A DNA stretch of 64,000 nucleotides from Mesorhabditis belari (Eukaryota > Nematoda > Chromadorea > Rhabditida > Rhabditidae): NCBI GenBank assembly GCA_958450365.1, contig CAUEEP010000922.1:992001-1056000 (forward strand). Reading direction: 5' to 3'. Shown here piece after piece: positions 1 through 15,256 of the stretch. The notes beneath the pieces are model-generated. The model did no database searches, was not told where the DNA came from, and saw only the letters and a program-made list of their open reading frames with translations. A program made the translations under genes and the position numbers. Numbering within the stretch: position 1 is the stretch's first letter; each line of letters opens with the position of its first letter.

Positions 1-31
1 CTTAGTTCATAGATAGTTTAGTTTATAACTA

Positions 32-1282
32 TTAGGTTGGCAAAAAAGAAATGCGCGTTTTCGTTAAAAGTTTATTTTATTATAAAAACAAGATAACAAT
101 ACATTAATCCAAAAGGTATTCGCCATCTGCATCAATGACTTGTCGCCAACGTTCACGCAGAGAATGGATGCCCTTCTTGAAGAACTCGACCGGCTGCGAC
201 TCGAAGAAGTTGGACACCCAAATTTGGACCTCGTCACGGTTCTTGAACTTTTTCTCGGCCAAGGAGTGGTGCATTGATCGGAACAGATGGTAGTCGGAAG
301 GCGCCAAGTCTGGGCTGTATGGCGGATGAGGCAGGACTTCCCAGCCCATTTCTTCAATTTTCTGCTGGGTGATTTTTGCGACATGCGGCCGAGCGTTGTC
401 GTGGAGGAATTTTGTCGACGCCGTATCCACGCCTTGACGTCGCAGCGCCTGGTCCACGCGGTCCAATTGGCCTTGGTAGAGGTTCGCCGTAACTGTTTGA
501 CCCGAATCCAGAACCTCAAAGTATACCAGGCCTTTACTGTTCCACCAAACACAAAGCATCACCTTTTTTCCGTGGATGTCCGGTTTTGGAGCTTCACCGG
601 GGTCCAACCACTGCCGCTTTCTTGCTGTGTTGTCGTATTGGATCCACTTCTCATCCGACGTAACAATGGAGTCGAAAAACCCACTGTTCTTGGCGCGGTG
701 AGTGAGAATTCCGGCGATTGCGATGCGTGTCGCCTTGTTTGCGTCGGATAGCTTATGCGGTACCCATTTTCCGCATCTATTCGTCTTGCCCATGCCATGC
801 AGATGGTTCTCAATGGTGACATGAGTGCAGTCGAACTGTTCTGCCAGGTCGCGAGTGGTTTGGCGTGGATCCGACTCAATGGCTTCCTTCAATGCGTCGT
901 TGTCGATGATTTGAGGTCGACTTCCGTGTTTTTGGTCTTCGAAGCTTTCGCCGCCGTCTCGGAAGCGCTGGAACCATCGTTTACACTGACTTTCGGATAG
1001 AGCATCTTCGTCAAACACTTGAGATAGAGCGCCATGAGCTTCAGCAGCCGATTTGCCTTGCTTAAATTCATGCCACAGGCAGGCCCGCAAACGAAATTTT
1101 TGGTCCGACATTTTCTAAACACTCTTTCTTGCAAAAAAACAAAGTAAACATAGACAAATTATATATCAAACGATGCGCAAGAACACGCTCTTTCCAATAG
1201 AATAAACTATTTAAAAAATCTTTTACTGTGAATAAAATACAAATCAACAAACACGACGCTCATTTCTTTTTTGCCAACCTAA
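32..1282 (-). mobile_element. complete mariner transposon
   Basis: A complete mariner-family element. The terminal inverted repeats begin TTAGGTTGGCAAAAAAGAAA at both ends, with about 25 of 28 outer bases matching, and the element is flanked by TA at 30-31 and TA at 1283-1284, the family's target-site duplication. It carries an uninterrupted transposase gene on the minus strand. It sits in an intron of the alpha-actinin gene on the same strand. A stretch of about 19 bp is also repeated just outside both ends (9-27 and about 1292-1310), so the insertion landed in or next to a short duplicated sequence. Near-perfect ends and an open frame suggest a recent insertion. Confidence 0.95.
104..1111 (-). 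CDS. mariner transposase (DD34D), apparently intact
   Basis: A 335-residue transposase that cuts and pastes the surrounding element in the nucleus. The N-terminal half (about 5-110) carries the helix-turn-helix DNA-binding region that recognises the terminal repeats. The linker motif WVPHKL is at residues 116-121. The catalytic triad is complete: D153 in TSDEKW, D238 in HDNARPH and D273 in YSPDLAPSDYHLF, with 34 residues between the second and third Asp, the DD34D signature of mariner. Length and the C-terminal DGEYLLD ending match a full-length family member. The start Met is 24 codons upstream of the HTH region and lies just inside the terminal repeat, as usual. No stop or frameshift is visible, so activity is possible but not shown. 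Confidence 0.95.
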   Translation of the reverse strand: MSDQKFRLRACLWHEFKQGKSAAEAHGALSQVFDEDALSESQCKRWFQRFRDGGESFEDQKHGSRPQIIDNDALKEAIESDPRQTTRDLAEQFDCTHVTIENHLHGMGKTNRCGKWVPHKLSDANKATRIAIAGILTHRAKNSGFFDSIVTSDEKWIQYDNTARKRQWLDPGEAPKPDIHGKKVMLCVWWNSKGLVYFEVLDSGQTVTANLYQGQLDRVDQALRRQGVDTASTKFLHDNARPHVAKITQQKIEEMGWEVLPHPPYSPDLAPSDYHLFRSMHHSLAEKKFKNRDEVQIWVSNFFESQPVEFFKKGIHSLRERWRQVIDADGEYLLD

Positions 1283-1703
1283 TAGTTTAATTTATAGATA
1301 GTTTAGTTTATAAACAACTTAGAGTTTCAATAAAAAGGAATACGCGTTTTTTTTTTGATCTGTCTTCGCATTCAGGTGTTCCTATTGGGGCAGATCACAA
1401 CCTGCTTCCACATTTCTCTATCCCTTGCTATTGTCATCCAGTGTTTCCTAGCTTGATTGTTCCTGGTTCGAAGTCTTCGTCTTTCGAAGTCTTATTATAA
1501 GCTTAAGGAATACGCTTAAGCTTATAATAAGAAAAATCTAGTTTCTGGTAACACTAAAATGATCTAGAATCATGATCTAGAACCAGAAAGGGTGTATTTG
1601 GACATCAAATTCCTCCAGTTTTACCCCAGTTTTACCTCGAGCACTTTTTAAGATTGATCCAGTGACAAAAGCCTTTAAATTTATCAATTTTTCTCATAAT
1701 TAC

Positions 1704-6167
<4,464 letters not shown>

Positions 6168-8150
6168 TCTGAAAGAGGAAAAAGATCAACTTTTAGAAAT
6201 GAAATCAAATCGAAAATTGATGTTTAAGAAGAAATTTCCAAGATTTTCAGGATTTTCAAGAAATAATGACTCAAAAGCGATTCCCCATTGACTTATCGGC
6301 AATCTAGTAGCCGTATTTCAGCTGATAAATCGGAAAAAGAAGTGAATTCTTTAAAAAAATGACAAGCCAACTTATGATTTCTTTGCAGAATTTCTTTCAA
6401 ATCTTTTAATTCAAAGAAACTTTTATCTTCAAAATACCAAAGTGATTTGTTTTTTGTAAAATATTTTCTCTTCTATTTTCTCTTTAAATTTTTCACAAGA
6501 AAACTCTCAAAATCCGCGCCAAGTCGATCTCTTTACAAACATTGGCAAAAAGAAGAAAAGAAGAAAAGAAGAAAAGAAAAAGGAGGAAAGAAAAAGAAGA
6601 AAAGAAAAAGAAGAAAAGAAATACTAGAAAAGAAAAAGAAGAAAAAGAATGGTTGAGAAATACTAGAAAAGTTTCCTCGAATTTGTTTGGAATATTGAAT
6701 TTCAGAATCAGTTTGGGATTGTAAAAGTGTTCATTTGTAAATCATAAATACTAGCATTTATCTTTGTTTATTTGAGATCAAAGAAAGACTAAACAAAAAA
6801 AAACATGAAAGGAAAAAGAGAATGCGATGAATCTAAATGGGGAACGATTGTTTGTCTTTGATGAGACCCACTCAAAAACGAAAGGAAACCGGATGAGGAG
6901 ACGGTAAGGAAAAGAAAAGGAAGAGAAAGAAAGAGAAAAGGAAGAGAAAGAAAGAGAAAAGGAAGAGAAAGAAAGAGAAAAGGAAGAGAAAAGAAAACGC
7001 TGCGTTCAAAGAGAGAACTTTCCCCTACTTCCCACCATTTCTTTCACCTCTCCACTGAAATCATTTTGGTCAAAGGATTTCAAAACTTTCAATCATTGCC
7101 TTTAAATGGGATTTGAAAAGGATTGATCTCTGGCTGATCCTTGGAAGAATTTAAGCTTTCACTACCATTTTCTATTAGCAATTCAAGAGTAATTCAGGTT
7201 TTAAAATCCTCTATAAGCGATACAAGTCCGATCAAAAACCAAATCAAACCATGCAGCCTGCACTGAAACAAGGCCAGACCTGGCCTCTGTTCTTGGCTTA
7301 GAAAATTGGCTTTGGATTTTGAGCTTGAGAATTTTGAGCTTGGGAATTTTGAGGCAAATCTTGTAGGTCTTAAGAATGAAGAGATAAAGACAAATAACAA
7401 ATTCAACAATTTCAACTCTATCTATCCAAAAATCTCAAATCGAGTGGGAGGTGTAGGTGGGAAAAATAGCAGGAATGGGAGAGATGGCCAAGCAGAAAAG
7501 GCAAGCTGAAAAGACTTAGTCAAACCATCTCTAGTTGATTGAAAAGAAAGAGAAAGAAACACCAGAACGAACAGCGGTTCTCTTTTGTGCAAAAAAACAC
7601 GGTCAAGTCGAGATTGATGGAGTCGTGCTGCGAGAGAAACAGAGGGGAAAGGGCCAAGAAGAAACAAAAGAGAAGAGACAATTGTGCTTGAACGCTTGGA
7701 AACTTTATCGATTAAGGAGAAGATATCGACTGGAGCTGGACTGGACAAAGCTGGACTGCAAAGCTGGACATACAGCAAAGCTGTCCAACTGGGGAAATCG
7801 ATTCTTATTTTCTAAAATATCTAAATGAATTTTGAAAAGCAAGAAAACTGGAAGAAATTCCCGTTTTTCCTTTTTAATTACATAAAAATCAATTTCAATT
7901 TGTGTTCTCTGAGTCAGAATATTGTGCAAAATGATGATGATTTTTAGATCTAGAAATCTCGCATATTGACAAAAAGAAAATGACGAGAAAAGTGGGTAGA
8001 AAGAGGCCATGAAGGAGATCTTGTTCTAGTCGAGAAGTCACAGAGGAAGGGCCGGTTGCTGGTCGGTTCTTGGTCAAGTAAATCAATAGATACATATGTT
8101 GATGACACTAAAAATTCACCAATCACTGCTAGTTTTGACAGCTAGTCTTG
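6168..8150. other. intergenic, purine-rich repeats, no gene seen
   Basis: Upstream of the alpha-actinin start. Contains A/G-rich simple repeats at 6545-6650 (AAAAGAAG) and 6900-6995 (AAAGGAAGAGAAAGAAAGAG). Open frames here are artefacts of low complexity. A promoter for the alpha-actinin gene should lie in this stretch, but no specific element was recognised. Confidence 0.5.
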
Positions 8151-8214
8151 TCTGGCTTGTCCTCATCTAATTCATCAATTTGTTATTTTCAATGGAAGTA
8201 CGAAAAGGAACAAA

Positions 8215-8515
8215 AACTGGACCTGGACATCCTGGACCTGGACCTGGACATCCTGGACCTGAACCTGGACATTCTGGACCTGGACCTGGACATCCTGGAC
8301 CTGGACACCCTGGACCTGGACCTGGACCTGGACATCCTGGACCTGGACATCCTGGACCTGGACATCCTGGACCTGGACATCCTGGACCTGGACATCCTGG
8401 GCCTGGACCTGAACATCCTGGACCTGGGCCTGGACACCCTGGAACTGGACCTGGACATCCTGGACCTGGACATCCTGGACACCCTGGACCTGGACCTGGA
8501 CCTGGTGGATCTGGA
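8215..8515. repeat. 15-bp minisatellite (CCTGGACCTGGACAT)
   Basis: Roughly 300 bp of near-perfect 15-bp and 6-bp units based on CCTGGA and CCTGGACAT. Because the period is a multiple of three, five overlapping frames stay open (PGPGHPG, DLDIL, VQVQ, RSRS, PGCPG). No start context, splice site or flanking coding sequence supports a protein. Confidence 0.9.
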
Positions 8516-9290
8516 CAATCAAATAAACAAATGAATCTAAAATTCAAAATAAAGCTCGAGATGATGAGAAAGAAAAGTGAGGTTGTTGGTTAGTCTTTAG
8601 AAAAAAAAGATTGTGGAACAAGAAATGGAAAAGAGAAAAAGGAGGAGAAGATTTGTTTGTCGACCACCAGAAGGCACCCCTCAAAAACCGCACCCCACTG
8701 CGAGAGAGGAATGAAGGAAAGGAAAGCAATGTGATGCGCAATATGTGCCCCATTTCGCGTCCATTCACTTTCACTCTTTGACCAAATGAATGGGAATCTG
8801 AAGAATTGAATGATCAGAGAAGGATAACAGAGGATTACCTAGACAAATTACTCAATTTGGATGTTACTTCGAGAATGATGTCACCTAGTTATCCCATTTC
8901 AGAACTAAACGAGTGTTCGAATAGTCCTCTCTTCTCTTCCCTTTCTCTTCCTTTCTCTTCCCTTTCTCTTCCTTCTTTCTCTTCCTATTTCTTCTTTGAC
9001 AAAGAAAGAACTGATAGCTGAATGGTAGAGCATCTACTTGGTAAGCAAAAGCTCCAGCGCATTGAAGCAAAAGCTTCAATTCCCATTTCAAATTCTTTCT
9101 TATCCATTTCTTTACTATTATTAGAATATATTGTTTAAAAAGTGTAAACTTTTAAAAATTGTTACAATCTTTATTTTGCATTTAATCTACTTTTAAATTG
9201 ATCTATGATTATTGAGGGTATTATGATGGATAAGTTGATCAATAGATCTAAAGTAGATCTAAAATTTGGTTAAAGATTCTGAATGAATGA
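8516..9290. other. intergenic, no gene seen
   Basis: Low-complexity AT- and CT-rich sequence with a TTCCCTTTCTCTTCC array at about 8932-8990 and one degenerate tRNA-like copy. Confidence 0.5.
9008..9086 (+). tRNA. degenerate tRNA-like sequence
   Basis: Contains TAGCTGAATGGTAGAGC (D-arm-like), a TTGGTAA loop and CTTCAATTCCC (T-arm-like). The stems are poor. It resembles the tRNA-like copy at 52371-52450, which has the same TTGGTAA loop; both look like members of one decayed tRNA-derived family. Confidence 0.3.
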
Positions 9291-9296
9291 TGCAAA

Positions 9297-9432
9297 CTTC
9301 AGCAGCTTCAGTAGCTTCAACAGCTTCAACAGCTTCAACAGCTTCAGCAGCTTCAACAGCTTCAACAGCTTCAACAGCTTCAGCAGCTTCAACAGCTTCA
9401 ACAGCTTCAACAGCTTCAACAGCAACAGCTAT
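9297..9432. repeat. 12-bp minisatellite (AGCTTCAACAGC)
   Basis: About eleven tandem units of 12 bp with A/G variation between AGCTTCAAC and AGCTTCAGC. The frame reading SFNSFNSF is a by-product of the period. Confidence 0.85.
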
Positions 9433-9854
9433 CGAATAGAAATCATATTAAGAATGATATTACAGCTCAAAATTAGTGGTTCTGTTCAAAATCTCAAAAT
9501 AAGAATAATTGAAAATTTCCTTAGAAGTTGAAAGTCGATGAAACATCAAGATGCTAGAGATAAAATTTGAATGAATGTCACAATGGTGAAGGATCTCTTT
9601 TCGATGAAAGAGAAGGCATTTGTGAGCAGAATGGACATATCAAACAGACAATAACACAAAAAAGCTTTGAAGAGGCTCATTCTGAATGGATTGCCCCATC
9701 TGTTCACTTGAGGGGAAATCCTTGAATCACTTTTAAATAACAATCAGCAAATAATAAGCACTAAGTTTGTTTGGTGGGCTTTGGAAATGGAAACACTCTC
9801 CTTTCTGGTACACTAATGCCAAGAATTGAAGAATTTGGCGTGCTGGAAAGGGTG

Positions 9855-10370
9855 CGCTTTCACAAAGAGTACACTTAAAGTACTCTTTGTACTTCAAAGA
9901 GTACAAAGAGTACACTTAAACTTTAAAGAGTACAAAGAGTACACTTCAACTTCAAAGAGTACAAAGAGTACTTTAAAAAGTACACTTAAAGTATACTTAA
10001 ACTTCAAAGACTTCAAAGAGTACTTCTAAGTCTTTGTACTTCAAAAAGTACACGTTAAGTACTCTTTGTACTTCAAAAGTACTCTTTGTACTTCAAAAGT
10101 ACTCTTTGTACTTCAAAAGTACTCTTTGTACTTCAAAAAGTACACGTAAAGTACTCTTTGTACTTCAAAAAGTACTTTACGACTACTTCAAAGAGTACAA
10201 AGAGTACACTTAAACTTCAAAGAGTACACCTAAAGTACTCCTTGTACTTCAAAAAGTACATTTAAAGCACTCTTTGTACTTTAAAGAGTACAAAGAGTAC
10301 ACTTAAACTTCAAAGAGTACACCTAAAGTACTCTTTGTACTTCAAAAAGTACATTTAAAGTTGAGTTGAC
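9855..10370. repeat. AAGTACTCTTTGTACTT palindromic satellite
   Basis: About 500 bp made of CAAAGAGTACACTTAAACTT and AAGTACTCTTTGTACTTCAA units in both orientations, so the array can fold on itself. It starts directly after a copy of the dispersed CTGGAAAGGGTGCGCTTT motif at 9841. Confidence 0.85.
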
Positions 10371-10983
10371 TTACAGGATCCCTTGAATAAAGTCTTGATT
10401 TCAATATCGAAAATAAAGGTCTTAAAAATCGTAAACTCAAGCTTCACTTGAAAATCGACAAAGTTTTCACTAAAAGAGGCTAATCGACAATTGGAAAATA
10501 GATGAAAAGCGGTGGAAAATTAGCTTTTAGAAAAAAAAAGATCGACAGGCTATAGCTGAGTCATTATGATGCTATAATCTATAGATGTACCATCATAATG
10601 GTTTAGAAATAAAGAAAACAAAACAAAAAAAGCTTTAAGATGTAGAAAGTTACAATAAATTGATGCTTTTTGTTAAAAAAAAACGTTAAACTTTCTAGGA
10701 ATTTAATGAAAATGGTTCTAAATTCAAAAAGTATCTGGAAAATCATTTTCTGATGGATTCTCCTTAGAGCTTTAATGATGATTTATTGAGGTTATTTGAA
10801 TTATTATTGATTCTGGATAAGGTGAGTTTTATTTTCAAATCTTTATAGTTAAACTTGACTCAATGGAATCATAAAAACTATGGATTTAACCCGAAGTTCT
10901 TCTAACTTTGGATAACAAAAATTATGTCTTATATAGAGTGTCTTATATAGAGTTGTATGCGAACTTTATATGGAAAAGAAAGC
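10371..10983. other. intergenic, no gene seen
   Basis: AT-rich sequence without splice-framed coding potential. A short inverted repeat lies at about 10558-10605 (CATTATGATG / CATCATAATG). Confidence 0.5.
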
Positions 10984-11106
10984 CTGAAGTCGACTTGATC
11001 TTGGAGTTGAACCAACTTCAACTCCAAGATCAACCAACTTGAACCAACCAACAGGTTGATACCTGTTGGTTGGTTCAAGTTGGTTCAACTCCAAGATCAA
11101 GTCCAG
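10984..11106. repeat. inverted repeat / hairpin
   Basis: The arms ACTTGATCTTGGAGTTGAAC and its complement enclose a second nested pair based on CCAACTTGAACCAACCAACA. The whole 120 bp can form a long stem with a loop at GGTTGATACC. Confidence 0.85.
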
Positions 11107-11368
11107 TATTCAGATCTTCTTTACAAGTTTCATAATCTAATTCTAATTCATATGCAAATCTAGAATACAAAGAAACCAAGAAAAGCTAGAAGTTCTCAAA
11201 AAAGCTAAAAAAGTTTTTTTGATTTGTAGAATTTTGATAAGAAATGCTAAGAAAGATGTGACTCAGTGGAACGAGCAAATACTCGAATGCAACTTTTGAA
11301 TAAAATGAAAGAAATGGAAGAAATGAAAGAAATGGAAAAAAAGAAAGAAAAGAAAGAAACGAAAGAAA

Positions 11369-11775
11369 TATATATATATGTTACGTCCGAATCCGACCAG
11401 GCGTCCGGATCTGATCCAGACGTCCGAATTCAGTCATTGATTATCTTGTGGTCGGATCGGGACAACCAAATCCGGCCATTGATATCTTGTCGTTGGATCG
11501 GGACGACCAAATCCGGCCATTGATTACCTTGTGGTCGGATTCGGACGTCCGGATCAGATCCAGACGCCTGGTCGGATTCGGACGCCTGGTCGGATTCAGA
11601 CGTCCGGATCAGATTCAGACGTCCGAATCCGACCACAAGATAATCAATGGCCGGATTTGGTCGTCCCGATCCGACCACAAGATAATCAATGACCGAATTC
11701 GGACGTCCGGATCAGATTCAGACGTCCGGATCAGATCCAGACGCCTGGTCGGATTCGGACGTAACATATATATAG
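11369..11775. mobile_element. foldback element rich in GTCCGAATCCGACC
   Basis: About 400 bp with terminal inverted repeats starting TATATATATGTTACGTCCGA and an interior of alternating GGACGTCCGGATC and CGATCCGACCACAAG blocks in both orientations. The ends merge with TATATA microsatellite. GC content is well above the surroundings. No transposase is encoded. The nature of the parent element is unknown. Confidence 0.75.
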
Positions 11776-11778
11776 ATA

Positions 11779-12008
11779 CACTACTGGACAATGAAATATG
11801 ATATTTGAAAAACGATCGTCACTTTCGCGCGTCTGTAACTCCCTTGTCTTTGAGTTTAAACTATTAGTGTTATACATTTTCTGAAAGCTCTTTTCAAGGG
11901 CTACACAATGGTAATATTAATATTTAGAAATACGGTAAAGACAAGGGAGTTATAGACGCGCGAAAGTGACGATCTTTTTCAAATATGATATTTCATTGTC
12001 CAGTAGTG
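11779..12008. mobile_element. Tc1/mariner-type MITE with CACTACTGGACAA ends
   Basis: A 230-bp non-coding element with terminal inverted repeats starting CACTACTGGACAATGAAATA on both sides. The arms, about 65 bp, continue through CGTCACTTTCGCGCGTCT. TA flanks both ends (11777-11778 and 12009-12010), matching Tc1/mariner target duplication. It abuts the foldback element at 11369-11775. Confidence 0.9.
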
Positions 12009-12699
12009 TACTTTATTCATGACCTGAGATAAAGTGCGTTAGATTTAAGATTAATACACATGAATTCATACACAGAACACGAAAAGGGCCGATAAAAAGC
12101 AACACGATAAAAAGAAATGAAAGAAAGAAATGAGAGAAACGAAATAAACGATAAACTCATATAGAATTGTGAAAATATTTGAGTTTTCAAGGAAACAAAA
12201 CCAGAATTTAGTAAAAACTTTGCCTAGTCACCGGGGGAAAGGGCGAGCAATTTGAGGGAATTAAAATGTTTTCCCCCAGCTTTTCCATTACTCATTCATC
12301 TATTCAACACAAAAATATTACTTTTCGAGAAAGTTTAAAGCAAAATCAAAACCTGAAAAACCTGAAAGAGCTTTCATCAATTCATAAAAGTTATTTTTTA
12401 AAAAATCACATTTGAGCAATTCTGCAATTGCCGACTTTAGGAAAACTCTCAAAAAATTCCATTTTAGAGCTATTCATTTGTCCATTTTAAAGCTATTCAT
12501 TTGTCTTTCTCTTTGTGAATTGGTGTACAACGGAAAAACGAGTTTTGGCCACTTCAACAACTACTTTTTCAGCATCTCTTTCTACATAAGGATCGAATTT
12601 TCAAGCTCTATCTTTTGATTTGAAAAATCCTTGAAAAAAAGAAAAAAGAAAAAAAGTATTCATTGAAGTGATCAAAACTCCTTTTTTTCCATCGTACAC
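12009..12699. other. intergenic, no gene seen
   Basis: AT-rich sequence; no repeat or gene recognised. A 68-codon frame at 12412-12618 has no coding features. Confidence 0.5.
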
Positions 12700-13508
12700 C
12701 TACTAACAATCACACCAAAAATGAACACTATTCCATAAAATGAATAATTCCAACACCAAAAAGTTTATGCTAACTTTATTTTCTTTTGAAGCGACTTCCA
12801 GCATCTAGCAAAGTGCACTAGGTGTCCAGACAAAAGCTCACAGGACGAGGGTTCAGTCCCTGATACGTCCTCTGGTATATCTTTTTCTTTTGAAGCGACT
12901 TCCAGCATCTAGCAAAGTGCACTAGGTGTAAAGCTTACCTTAAGTTCGTGCCTTTCCCTAGTGAATGTGCCCAAAATTGGGCCGAATGTAAACTGGCGGT
13001 TTGATCACGGTAGATAAGATAAAAAGGCTAGTTGGGTCAAAAGCCTAGGCACACTCATTTCATAAATGTCAATTCTGGTCTACTGTAGCTGTACGCTTAA
13101 CTGTAGCCGTACGCTGTACGTTTACATACAAGCACAAAGTACACAAAGGGTTTCTCAGAGGGTAAGTGGTTAAATGGGGAATTCTAGGAGATTCTGTCAC
13201 AGAAAGTAGATTACTTGCTTTACAGAAAGCCTTACAGAAAGTAGATTACTTTCTGTACGGCGAAGTTCTGTTTTCTGTTACAGAAACTGTTTTCTGTTTT
13301 CTGTTTTCTGTTTCTGTTTCTGTTGCCTTTCCCTAGTAAGTGAATGTGCCCAAAATTTGACCGAATGTGAACTGGCGATTGATTGATTAATTGATTACGG
13401 TAGATTTCTAAGTTAAGATACCTTTTACAATCAAACCAAAAATGAAGACTGTTCCATAAAATGAATAATTCCAACACCAAAAAGTTTATGCTAACTTTAT
13501 TTTCTTTT
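12700..13508. repeat. composite repeat block, first copy
   Basis: Contains 12836-13227, which is nearly identical to 14865-15256 (392 bp; one substitution noticed, at CACTCATTTC versus CACTCAATTC). A second repeat inside the block, CAAACCAAAAATGAAGACTG to TATGCTAACTTTATTTTC, appears at 12711-12790 and 13433-13506. The start of the block carries a tRNA-like 3' half (CTCACAGGACGAGGGTTCAG), and a run of TTTCTGTTTTCTG lies at 13270-13325. Confidence 0.85.
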
Positions 13509-14030
13509 ATTAGGTTGATGCATAAGTCTTTTTGTTCCTTTTCGTCTGCCGTCTCAAGCCAACAAATGCACGAATTAAACTACGGTTGATTTCATTAGAA
13601 AAACCAATTATTTTTCTGCAAAATAAGATTAAAACGGGTTTAAAAATATTTAATGCCTGGATTTTCTTGAGAGTATGAAGTCGGGTAGTCAAAAAGGGCT
13701 AACTCGATGATGCGGTTTAGACACCTTAGCTAAAGAAAACCTATCTTCGTGTCAATAGATAAAAGATAGAGAAAAAAAACGTTTGATATTTCGCGAAAAT
13801 TTCAGAGAAATTCATTCAGCCAATTTTTCCGTAGAGTTTTTTTATAGATTTTTACGAAAAAGGCGTTTTTCACTCTCGAATTTGCTTGAAAGTGAACCGA
13901 AATTCATTTAAAAAGATGCAAATTGAACAAAAAAACACTTTTTTTATAGAGCAAACTATAGATTAATTGGTGAATTTGTTACTTTTTAACAGAAGTACGA
14001 AAAAAACGAAAAGACTTATGCATCAACCTA
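13509..14030. mobile_element. mariner-type MITE, copy 1 (TTAGGTTGATGCATAAGTC ends)
   Basis: About 522 bp with terminal inverted repeats TTAGGTTGATGCATAAGTCT and AGACTTATGCATCAACCTA and TA at the left flank. The interior is non-coding but matches the copy at 53396-53916 along most of its length (for example GAAGTCGGGTAGTCAAAAA, CTCGATGATGC and CTCGAATTTGCTTGAAAGTG). The ends resemble those of the intact mariner at the left of the window (TTAGGTTG...), so a mariner transposase may mobilise it. Confidence 0.9.
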
Positions 14031-14383
14031 TTAAAATAAAGAGATATGATCGATCTTCGAGCTAAGCTTAGATTTTTGGAAATAGCAAAAAAAAACAGAA
14101 AAAGATTCTCGAAAGTGAAAAGTAAGTGAGGAAAAATGCGGTAAAAGAACAGAGAACTGGAAAAGAATTTTTCCTTTGAAAAATGACAAGAAAGACAAGA
14201 TTGCCTAAAGGCTGAGGTGATCCCATCCCAAAACGAATGCTGTAATGTGCGGTGTGTTAAAGAAGAGAAAATGGGGGATGATTGGGAAAAGGGGAAAAAA
14301 GGAAAAAGAAGATTGGGATTAGTGTAAGTGAGCATGAAGTAAAGTGAGGTAGCAATGGTTAATTGAAGTCCGATCAACGATAA

Positions 14384-14448
14384 GGCAACTGGATAAGGCA
14401 TCGGATTTCCGCTCACAGGACGAGGGTTCGGTCCCTGAAGCCGCTTTT
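14384..14448 (+). tRNA. tRNA-like sequence, copy 1 of a local family
   Basis: Reads AACTGGATAAGGCATCGGAT, then TTCCGCTCACAGGACGAGG and GTTCGGTCCCTGAAGCCGC. The D-arm- and T-arm-like parts are clear but the anticodon stem does not pair. Related copies are at 14640-14704 (minus) and 14826-14895 (plus), so this is a tRNA-derived repeat and not a working gene. Confidence 0.4.
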
Positions 14449-14639
14449 GGTTTTGGTTTTTCTTTTCGAAGCGACTTCCAGCAGCCTAAGCCTAAGCCTA
14501 AGTCCGATCAACGATCAGCTTAAATCCAGCCCAATTTTGTTCACATTCAGGCACGAACTCAAGATGAGCTTTTGTCTGGACACCTAGTGCACTTTGCTAG
14601 ATGCTGGAAGTCGCTTTAAAAGAAAAACAAAAACCAAAT

Positions 14640-14704
14640 GCGGCCTCAGGGACCGAACCGTGATCCTGTGAGCGAAAATCCGATGCCTTATCCACTAGGC
14701 CACC
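14640..14704 (-). tRNA. tRNA-like sequence, copy 2 (inverted)
   Basis: On the minus strand: GTGGCCTAGTGGATAAGGC forms a good D-arm, followed by ATCGGATTTTCGCTCACAGG and GGTTCGGTCCCTGAGGCCGC. It resembles an arginine-type tRNA in its 5' half. The anticodon arm is broken. Confidence 0.4.
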
Positions 14705-14729
14705 AACGTATCTTTTGCTTGCTAGACAG

Positions 14730-14808
14730 GAGCCTTTTAAAGCATCCGTTTTGACGCCAAATTTTCATTTCTTTATCTAAATTTGGCGTCAAATGCTTTA
14801 AAAGACTC
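14730..14808. repeat. short inverted repeat
   Basis: The arms GGAGCCTTTTAAAGCAT and ATGCTTTAAAAGACTCC, continued by TTGACGCCAAATTT and AAATTTGGCGTCAA, give a hairpin of about 80 bp between two tRNA-like copies of opposite orientation. Confidence 0.85.
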
Positions 14809-14825
14809 CTTCCTAGCGAGGAAAA

Positions 14826-15256
14826 GATAGATTGGTCGCTTAGTGGATAAGGCATCGGGCTTCCGCTCACAGGACGAGGGTTCAGTCCCTGATACGTCCT
14901 CTGGTATATCTTTTTCTTTTGAAGCGACTTCCAGCATCTAGCAAAGTGCACTAGGTGTAAAGCTTACCTTAAGTTCGTGCCTTTCCCTAGTGAATGTGCC
15001 CAAAATTGGGCCGAATGTAAACTGGCGGTTTGATCACGGTAGATAAGATAAAAAGGCTAGTTGGGTCAAAAGCCTAGGCACACTCAATTCATAAATGTCA
15101 ATTCTGGTCTACTGTAGCTGTACGCTTAACTGTAGCCGTACGCTGTACGTTTACATACAAGCACAAAGTACACAAAGGGTTTCTCAGAGGGTAAGTGGTT
15201 AAATGGGGAATTCTAGGAGATTCTGTCACAGAAAGTAGATTACTTGCTTTACAGAA
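14826..15256. repeat. tRNA-headed repeat, second copy of the 392-bp duplication
   Basis: A tRNA-like head (TGGTCGCTTAGTGGATAAGG, then GGTTCAGTCCCTGATACGTC) is joined to about 360 bp of unrelated body. The body, 14865-15256, repeats 12836-13227 nearly base for base. A tRNA-like head plus conserved body is the layout of a SINE, although a simple segmental duplication would give the same pattern with only two copies. Confidence 0.8.

Noticed and set aside
8180..8593. Collagen- or elastin-like protein (PGPGHPG repeats)
   Set aside because: The frame exists only because the minisatellite unit is a multiple of three; other frames on both strands are equally open, and there are no exon signals or collagen-type Gly-X-Y continuity outside the array.
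9546..9743. Minus-strand 65-codon frame (MSLFKAFLCYCLFDMSILL...)
   Set aside because: Hydrophobic and somewhat protein-like, but no exon partners, clear acceptor or homology were seen.
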